A program made the position numbers and the translations under genes. From contig JAHCVI010000003.1 in the NCBI GenBank assembly GCA_019096155.1, positions 4,774,001-4,838,000 on the forward strand: a stretch of DNA of 64,000 nucleotides, in the 5' to 3' direction. This stretch comes from Staphylotrichum longicolle. Its lineage: Eukaryota; Ascomycota; Sordariomycetes; Sordariales; Chaetomiaceae. Below the pieces are notes generated by a model that made no database searches, was not told the origin of the DNA, and saw only the letters and a list, made by a program, of their open reading frames with translations. The number at the start of each line of letters is the position of its first letter. The first letter of the stretch is position 1. Below are positions 57,296-64,000 of the stretch, in pieces.

Positions 57296-58430
57296 CCCCA
57301 TGCAGATTCGAATCAAGAATCAAGAAACCTCAACTTTCCCTGGCACCGAATATAGCGATTTTTGAACTGCTTAAGACGATCCCCAGCATATGATACAGAC
57401 CCAAGAGTTGACACCGGGCTGGCGCGGATGGACTGGCATACTGAAACCCTGGGACTTGACAGCCTCGCTTCCACTCCACAGACCAGTCAGCTACATCAAT
57501 GCCACGCTATGTACGCTGGCTAACCCCAAGATACTCGCTCAAAGATTGCCCAGACCATAAACACAAAGTTCATCAACTCCATGACCATGATGACAGTGTC
57601 ACAGCTTTATCTGCTCCCCCAGCTTCCTGCTCTTTTCCATTCTCCAGAGGCACTCAGTCTGGGGTCGGTTCAACATCCCCCGGGTGGTCTCTCCCAACAA
57701 CTAACATGCATTATAACCCTTCTAGGCATCATGAAACGTCACCGCAAGCTTCTCGACTTAATAGTCACATTATGCGTGTTGTGACAACTGATTCTGTCGG
57801 CCTTATGCCGCTGTAACCGAGACCGAGTTGCCACCGTATACGGCTGTGGCCACCTTCGCGTTCAGAGACCCCACCGGTGTGGTGACGGCCAGGCCGATAG
57901 TCACCTGGAAGAAATCGACGAGAAGCTTTTTGGTGGCGTTGGCCGATCGTGGCGTCTTCCTGATGGCCGCCCACCCTCTCCACGTAAGGTAGTGAGTTGC
58001 GACTTGACGCTCTTCAGTACAGCTGTCGGCTGGAATGCGATCCTAAAGGCGGTCCCCATACTTACTCGTCACATTTAGGAGACTGAAGAATGTCCTGCTC
58101 TGTGGTACTTATTCCAGTACCAATGGAACTATACTCACTACCCTTGCTGTCCTTCCCTTTCTCCACCTCAAAGGGAGGCTGCTCGCGCGAACCAGGACTT
58201 GAAAACCAGTCTCCCTCGCAGCCTCGCGCTGCAGTCCGGGAGGCCGATTCTCGCCAAGCTCCTGCCGAGGCGGACTTTACAATGCTGGACAAAGCAGATA
58301 TTGTGGCCAAACACGCCGATGAGACGCGGACGCAAAGGAGCAGAGGCGCTGTTGGTAGAGGCTGCCTGTGATTAAATAGACACCCGGCATTGGAGAGCGT
58401 AATGTTTGTTTGTCACCAGAGGAAGGGAAA

Positions 58431-58449
58431 GGGGGGGGGGGGGGGGGGG
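58431..58449. repeat. Homopolymer of 19 G
   Basis: An unbroken run of 19 G, preceded by purine-rich sequence. It lies about 190 bp beyond the rad26-like stop codon. Such a tract is prone to length change and to sequencing error. Confidence 0.95.
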
Positions 58450-58636
58450 AAGTTTGCAAAGCGCACTCTCAATACTTAGATATCCTTGCTTTGGGACCAT
58501 ACAACTACATGAGGTAAGGGTGCCAGCCACCAGTTTTATTTCTTCAGCTTCCTGGCACCTCATAATGATGCCATGATCTCAGGCAACTTGGTTCATTCTT
58601 CCACATGGGTATCGTCTAACTCCAAACTACCTAATC

Positions 58637-61186
58637 TCAATCAAACATCTCGCTAATCTCCTCGCCCTCGTCCGGGGTAACCGCCAACTCTAGCAGCTCG
58701 TGTGCCAGCTCCACCGTCTCGGCATCGATTCCAGCTTCGAGCACGAGATCCTCCTCTGCAAAGTTGAGCCTTGCCAACGCCAAAAAGTAGCGCTGGGAGC
58801 CGCCGTAAGAGGCAGCCAGTTTCGTCGACGTGTTAGCCACGTCGGATGTCTGTGGGTTTGTGATGAGAAAGTGCAAGAGCCAAGTGCCCTGTGAAATGAT
58901 GTGACAGAGGAGTTCTGCAGGATCAGGCTCCGGGTCCAAAACCTCTTCAGGTGCCTCAGCTGCCGCCTCCTCGCAGCCCGCTCTATCCACGTCCATGGCC
59001 TCGGCGCTGTTCTCATCCTGGGTGCCCATGTCCATCTCGTCACTTCTCGCTGGCAGGGATCTCACAAGGCCCTCCTCCTTCGTTGTCTTGCGCGGTAAGT
59101 CGGAGTCATACAGCTTGTCAATGGCCCAACACAGAATGGTGACGAGGCGTGGAATGGCAACATCGCTCTCGGCGATCTGCAGCGCGCCAAATGGGCTCGT
59201 CGCAAGGGTCGTGAGCGTCCCCAACGCCGCCGACCTGGCTACGACGTCTTTCACGAACCTCGAGGTTGCCCATCGCGGGGGATCGCAGAGGAATGACGAA
59301 ACGCAATCGATCAGAGTGGCAGAGATCGCACCAAGACTCCTCACCTCGGCACGACCGCTTGACGAGTCCGTTGCCGAAGACGGGATGGGTCCGATGCTGT
59401 CAGTAGCCACTGAGGTCCGCAGCAGGGACATCATGGCGAGCCAATCTGCCTCTGGATGCTTTGGGGAAAGCATCATGAGAACAAAATCAAACTCCATTGT
59501 CCGCCAAAACTCCAGTTGTGAATTTGGTGTGCCGGGCTCTTCGGAAAGCCGGGGTAGGCACCCCAATGCTGTGAGTGAGAGAAGGCAGAGACATTGCGTG
59601 ACGTCGATGTTGAGACAGAGCTGCCGCACTACGGCATCCGGATGCTCGGAGAGGTCGCCGTCAACGCTATTGAGACGCGGAAGCGCCACGAGGCGGCAGG
59701 TTGTGGCGCAGACAGGGACCAAAGACGAAATGATGTGCGGCGCAACCTCGACCGTATTCAGCTCGAGCGTGTACAAGATCAGGGCGACAATATGGTAAAT
59801 GGGCGCATAGTATCGCTCAGAAAGACATTGGCGCCACATTTCAATGAGCATGTCGGCAAAGTCGATCAGAAGGCGGAGCGGCTCCCCTGCATTGCCCATC
59901 TGGGGCAGTTTCTGGAGAACAATGGCGGCGAGGGAGTTTTTAGGGTCCGACGGGAACGTGCAGCGGGAGAAGAGGTCAAACGTCGGTGGCTGACCGTGCA
60001 TCGCGGCGTGGTCCAGGAAGAGCCGCAAATACTGCAAGTTGGTTGTTAACGGGGTGCAAGATGTCGGATGGAACAGACTTACATCAGATGGCGGGGCCAG
60101 AGAGAGAGACGAGAGGGTGAGAGTTGACACGCGATTTGGATGCACGTCATCAAAAACCGCATCTCCCCCGTCTGTCTCTAGGGCAAAGGTCGGGCTGTCG
60201 ACAGCTGGCCGTTTCCGCTTCCCTTTGGTTGGGGTGCGCTCTGAAGGAGGCAGGGTGGAAGGGCCCGAGTCCTTCCTCCGCAGTGTCTGGCCCTTGGTTG
60301 GGCTGGACAGGACCTCGACACCATCAAACCCATCAGCAAGCCCCCAGGTCCTGTCTTTCCTCGGTGTTGCTGGGCCATCCTTCCGCTTTGACTTTACCCG
60401 GCCGAGTTCCTCCCTAAGATCCTGGCGGGCAAACTGCAGCTCGGTCGCCGTGGTCCGTTCTGCGGCCCTTGCCTGCTCAGCAATGCGCTCCTGCTTGGCG
60501 ATCTGCTCGAGATTTTCCTTCTTCAGGCGTGCGACCTCGGCGTCGTGTGTGACTCGAGCCTTGTCATATTTGGACCGCAAGATGGAGGCTTCCCCTTTTG
60601 CAGCGGTCAGGTCCGACTCGAGCTCAGACAGACGGGCCTGGAGTGCAGCGATAATCTCGTTTTGTTGCTGCGGCCCAGCGCCGTGGCGGGTTTGTGATGC
60701 TGGGGCTGGGTAGGGCCGGGAGACTGGCAGAGGGGGGCGGGCAAACTGCGACTGCTGTGGCGGCTGTTGCGGCCGGGTCGAGGGGGGAGGCTGGTATCGC
60801 TGCGAGGGGCCAGTCGGTCGGTGAGTCAGAGGATATTGCGGCCGCGCCGGATAGGATGGCCTCGGGGGCGGCAGATGTTGATTCCAGCTCTGTGTGCCGG
60901 CGAGACCGGTGCCGTGGCGGGCTTGCTGCAGGGCTTGCTGCTGGTGGATGGGCAGGGCCTGCTGGGGCGGGGGCCGGGGCGGGGGTTGCGCGTGCTCGTC
61001 GATCACGACGGTGTCGTCGAGGTCGTCGTCCTCAAATTCGTACTCGAATGCATTGTGTTGCGTCGTCGGTGCCGCCTGTGACTGGGCTAGCTTCTGGGCT
61101 TGGGTGAACTGGATGGCCTGGTCTTCGAGTTCCTGCAGCGCCGATTCGTTGAGGGCGTCCAAACCATCGTCCGAAAACTCATCCAT
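58637..61186 (-). CDS. Rad26/UvsD/ATRIP-type DNA damage checkpoint protein
   Basis: Two exons are inferred, 61186-60083 and 60031-58637. The intron 60082-60032 (GTAAGT...TTGCAG, 51 nt, branch-like GTTAAC) is a multiple of three without stops, so the unspliced frame is also open. The spliced product is 832 residues. The N-terminus is acidic (MDEFSDDGLDALNESALQELEDQAIQ), followed by a Pro/Gln-rich region and a coiled coil at about 175-265 (IAALQARLSELESDLTAAKGE...LKKENLEQIAKQE). The basic segment GKRKRPA and a helical C-terminal half follow. This layout matches fission yeast Rad26, Aspergillus UvsD and human ATRIP, which bind RPA-coated DNA and the ATR kinase. The acidic start probably plays the checkpoint-recruitment role. 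Confidence 0.8.
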   Translation of the reverse strand: MDEFSDDGLDALNESALQELEDQAIQFTQAQKLAQSQAAPTTQHNAFEYEFEDDDLDDTVVIDEHAQPPPRPPPQQALPIHQQQALQQARHGTGLAGTQSWNQHLPPPRPSYPARPQYPLTHRPTGPSQRYQPPPSTRPQQPPQQSQFARPPLPVSRPYPAPASQTRHGAGPQQQNEIIAALQARLSELESDLTAAKGEASILRSKYDKARVTHDAEVARLKKENLEQIAKQERIAEQARAAERTTATELQFARQDLREELGRVKSKRKDGPATPRKDRTWGLADGFDGVEVLSSPTKGQTLRRKDSGPSTLPPSERTPTKGKRKRPAVDSPTFALETDGGDAVFDDVHPNRVSTLTLSSLSLAPPSDVSLFHPTSCTPLTTNLQYLRLFLDHAAMHGQPPTFDLFSRCTFPSDPKNSLAAIVLQKLPQMGNAGEPLRLLIDFADMLIEMWRQCLSERYYAPIYHIVALILYTLELNTVEVAPHIISSLVPVCATTCRLVALPRLNSVDGDLSEHPDAVVRQLCLNIDVTQCLCLLSLTALGCLPRLSEEPGTPNSQLEFWRTMEFDFVLMMLSPKHPEADWLAMMSLLRTSVATDSIGPIPSSATDSSSGRAEVRSLGAISATLIDCVSSFLCDPPRWATSRFVKDVVARSAALGTLTTLATSPFGALQIAESDVAIPRLVTILCWAIDKLYDSDLPRKTTKEEGLVRSLPARSDEMDMGTQDENSAEAMDVDRAGCEEAAAEAPEEVLDPEPDPAELLCHIISQGTWLLHFLITNPQTSDVANTSTKLAASYGGSQRYFLALARLNFAEEDLVLEAGIDAETVELAHELLELAVTPDEGEEISEMFD

Positions 61187-62224
61187 GGCCGCAGATGCTT
61201 GCGTACAACGCCAGGCTCGGCCATGCCATCGGAGAACCTCGCAACTGTGTTCCTGGTTGTGTCCTTCTCAGCCTGATTCAGCTTGCAATCGGAGTCGCGA
61301 TTGGAGAGCGGCGCGTCAAACACGTCAAACACATCAAACACGCCGGCCATTAACATCCCGAATCCCTGCAGCTGTTCAGCACGGCACGCACAGGCACCGC
61401 CTGCCTGCCCCTGCTACCCTGGAAGCTGGGCGTCGGCGCCTCAGGGTCCCGCCAGTGGGGCCCATCCCCAGCATCTGATTCGCGGTGATGGTCTCCGCTG
61501 CTCCCAGAATGCTGTTGGGCCAAATCCGCCATGGATGATTGTATTTTGAATCCAACCGGGCATTCTGAATTTACAGGAAGGGCAGCGACGTGGACTTGAC
61601 AATTGTATTACTTTCGGAATCATCGCTAATCTTGTAGCTTTATTGGAAGCCACAAGAGACTTCTTTTGTTTGAAGCCTTGCAGTCGTGGACCTGGACTTT
61701 CGTTGTGTGGTTGTGTCGTGGTGTGCTGCAACTTCTGATGCAGTTCGCTGTGCGTCATTGCCGGCTCGTTGAAGAACAGGCCCCACTTTTAGGCCCTGCT
61801 GGGCTGGGATTGACGTACAGGACCCCAAACCTCGAAATTTCAGACGTCAATTCCTGCCAGTCTGCGCCTGGAACCCTCGGACCTCCAGCATCCCATCCCC
61901 GCGCCTCCATCGTGCACCCCCAGCGACCAGACACAGTTCACTCGTTGTCCTCCGACCGCGACAACCGACGGCGACGACAGCCCGCTTCCTCCCGCCGCCC
62001 CGCGCGTTGCTGATCAGCTGCCGCGCCCGCTTCTCCGCAATCCTGCGGCCCGCTGCTCTCTCGCCGAACGAGCCGAAAGTCGAGGCCCCGGTCCGACTTG
62101 ATTCGCGTTTCCTCCCCAAGCCTTCACCAACCGCCTGTCCACTGCTCTCTCGCGTTTGCAGCACTCAGGCTGTTTTTGAGAGCATCATCAAACACCCCAG
62201 CATCCCAGAGATCATTGTTTTGCC
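61187..62224. other. Divergent promoter region, rad26-like and cds1 genes
   Basis: This 1.0 kb interval holds both promoters and leaders. Pyrimidine-rich stretches at 61900-62200 probably belong to the cds1 leader. No further gene was recognised. Confidence 0.5.
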
Positions 62225-63823
62225 ATGACGGGCCGCTCTCGCCGGGGGGTCAAGTTCCCCCACAACTCCAAGCATACCAATGGCCAATCCGAAGGCCGTC
62301 GCGCCAGCTTCAGCGATGTGAGCGAAGAAGGGTCGCCCACCAAAATGAGGTCCAGCGGGACTCTCGAGAACATCCAGGAGGTACGTACCCTGCGAAGGGA
62401 ATTGCTTGGATGGCCTTGCTAGTGTTCTCAGGTTGACCCTCGAGGCTGCAGAAATCCCCTACCCCTGAGCAGCAGCAACAGTCGGACTACGAGAAGAAAA
62501 AGGCCAACTTCATCACGCGTACCTTTTGGACCTTTGTCATGATTGGGCGCTTCTTCGCCGCGCTGTTCATGGGCCACGTCTACATCTTGGTCATCATCAC
62601 GGCAGTCCAGATCGTCTCGTTCAAGGAGGTCATCGCTATTGCCAATGTCCCGAGCCGCGCCCGCGACCTCCAATCGACCAAGAGCTTGAACTGGTACTGG
62701 TTGGCCACCACCATGTACTTCCTGTACGGGGAGAGCGTGGTCTACTACCTCAAGCATATCGTCTTGGTGGACAAGGTCCTGCTGCCGCTCGCGACGCATC
62801 ACCGCTTCATCAGCTTCATCCTCTACGTGTTTGGTGCGTCTTTTGTGTTTCTGGGCTGCCGCGTCCTTGAATCCATGCTGACTTTCCCACCTCCTCTTCC
62901 AGGCTTCGTGTTCTTCGTCGGATCCCTCAAGACTGGCCACCTCAAGTTCCAGTTTTCGCAGTTTGCTTGGACCCACATGGCTCTCTTCCTCATCGTCGTC
63001 CAAGCGCATTTCATCATGAACAACGTCCTCGAGGGCATGATCTGGTTCTTCCTGCCCGCGGCCCTCGTCATCACGAACGACATCTTTGCCTACATCTGCG
63101 GAATCACGTTCGGTCGGACCCAGCTCATCAAGTTGTCCCCTAAGAAGACGGTCGAGGGTTTCGTCGGCGCCTGGGTCATGACGGTCCTCTTCGGCATCGT
63201 CCTCACCGACATCCTGCTGCGCTCCAAGTACTTCATCTGTCCCGCGACAAACCTAGGGGCCAACATCTTCAGCGGATTGGACTGCGACCCGAACCCCGTC
63301 TTCATCCCCCGCACTTACTCGACCCCGCAGCTGTTCTTTCTGCCGCCCAACTACACCCTCAGCGTCACCATGCCACCCATGCAGATTCACACTTTCTTCT
63401 GGGCCAGTTTCGCCTCTCTCATCGCGCCGTTTGGCGGCTTCTTTGCGTCTGGCCTGAAGCGGACCTTCAAGATCAAGGACTTTGGCGACTCGATCCCCGG
63501 CCACGGCGGCATGACGGACCGCATGGACTGCCAGTTCATCATGGGCCTGTTTGCCTTCATCTACTATCACACCTTCATCGCCTTCAAGCGGTCGTCGGTC
63601 ACGCACGTCATGGAGTTGGCCATCATGGAGTTGACGTCGGACGAGCAGATGGAGGTCATCACCGGCGTCTTGAAGTATCTGACCAACCAGGGTGTTGTCA
63701 AACCCGATGTAAGCAACCCCAACGTCAACCCCCCCCCAGATAATGCGCCGGGACAATGACCTAACAATCTTGCAGACACCGGCCGCTTTCGAGAAGCTTC
63801 TGACGGCAAGCAAGCAAGTATGA
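62225..63823 (+). CDS. cds1: CDP-diacylglycerol synthase (phosphatidate cytidylyltransferase)
   Basis: Four exons are inferred: 62225-62380, 62452-62833, 62903-63708 and 63776-63823, encoding 463 residues. Introns are 62381-62451 (GTACGT), 62834-62902 (GTGCGT) and 63709-63775 (GTAAGC), all ending in CAG. The last exon adds only TPAAFEKLLTASKQV. A basic, Ser-rich cytosolic start precedes about eight membrane segments. The family signature is near residues 345-375 (SGLKRTFKIKDFGDSIPGHGG followed by MTDRMDCQFIMG). The loop NDIFAYICGITFGRTQLIKLSPKKTVEGFVGA is also conserved. The enzyme makes CDP-diacylglycerol from phosphatidic acid and CTP in the ER, feeding phosphatidylinositol, phosphatidylserine and cardiolipin synthesis. 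The gene is divergent from the rad26-like gene. Confidence 0.93.
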
Positions 63824-64000
63824 TAGAGTTGGATAGTTGGGACTTGGCGGTTGCAGGCGGCAACCGGGACGGTGCATTTCCCCTGGCGTTCGGTTTTCAA
63901 CAAGCGGACTTTCGGATCCTGTGTATGTGTTTGAGACGTCCTTGACGCCCAACTTAGCGTGGCCGTGAACACTGGGTAGCACATTGTATCAATAATTAGC
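63824..64000. other. 3' flank of cds1
   Basis: This is probable 3' UTR of cds1. No other gene start is recognisable before the window ends. Confidence 0.5.

Larger units (their letters stand above)
56531..58636. other. 2.1 kb intergenic region with homopolymers and a possible small gene
   Basis: Nearest 56530 is the SulP promoter. The region contains a T28 run (57268-57295) and a G19 run (58431-58449). A minus-strand frame at 58310-58062 (82 codons, MATISALSSIVKSASAG) ends at a GTAAGTAT that could be a splice donor, but I could not build a convincing downstream exon. Other frames look non-coding. Confidence 0.45.

Noticed and set aside
1..64000. tRNA genes, transposons or CRISPR arrays
   Set aside because: TTCGA-containing spots (for example near 29147 and 57308) lack matching acceptor and anticodon arms; no terminal repeats, transposase-like or reverse-transcriptase-like frames, and no regularly spaced repeats were seen.

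Overview
The window is nuclear DNA of a filamentous ascomycete, most likely a sordariomycete and plausibly Sordariales/Chaetomiaceae. This rests on GC-rich genes with short (about 46-80 nt, one of 219 nt) spliceosomal introns and on fungus-specific proteins: a MedA/Acon-3 developmental regulator, a PTH11-like rhodopsin-fold receptor, Fta1/CENP-L, an APSES-ankyrin factor and a family CE5 acetylxylan esterase. I see no transposon, CRISPR array, rRNA or confident tRNA. Species cannot be fixed from the sequence alone. All exon structures were worked out by hand from reading-frame continuity and GT(GC)/AG signals, without transcript evidence.

Left part (1-26.9 kb), all minus strand: the medA-like regulator (312-2858) has about 11.5 kb upstream with no convincing gene. 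Then come an Emw1/TTC27 TPR protein (14404-17427), a large GYF-domain protein (17988-22704), a dienelactone-hydrolase/SnoaL-like fusion (23391-24758) and a seven-helix fungal rhodopsin-like receptor (25258-26870).

Middle part (26.9-44.6 kb) is dense and mostly housekeeping: a 5'-nucleotidase-family metallophosphoesterase containing a GC-AG intron (minus), a GNAT N-acetyltransferase (plus), a Cup1-like LYR protein (minus), an Mbp1-type G1/S transcription factor (plus; frame break at 35543-35592), Met8 siroheme synthase (minus), a Vac1/Pep7 FYVE protein (plus), the Sim4 subunit Fta1/CENP-L (plus) and a small unrecognised protein combining a UIM-like helix with a RING-like Cys/His cluster (plus).

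Right part (44.6-64 kb) mixes accessory and core genes: a six-exon cytochrome P450 (plus) converging on a CE5 acetylxylan esterase/cutinase-like gene (minus), a DUF4360 secreted protein (minus), an ADP-ribosylglycohydrolase (minus, no intron), a SulP/SLC26 transporter with STAS domain (minus), a Rad26/UvsD/ATRIP-type checkpoint protein (minus) and CDP-diacylglycerol synthase Cds1 (plus). Several pairs are divergent and may share promoters: 5'-nucleotidase/GNAT, LYR/Mbp1, Met8/Vac1 and Rad26/Cds1. I found no operon-like system or biosynthetic cluster. The points most worth checking are the medA upstream desert, the Mbp1 frame break, the UIM/RING-like protein and several unusual introns.
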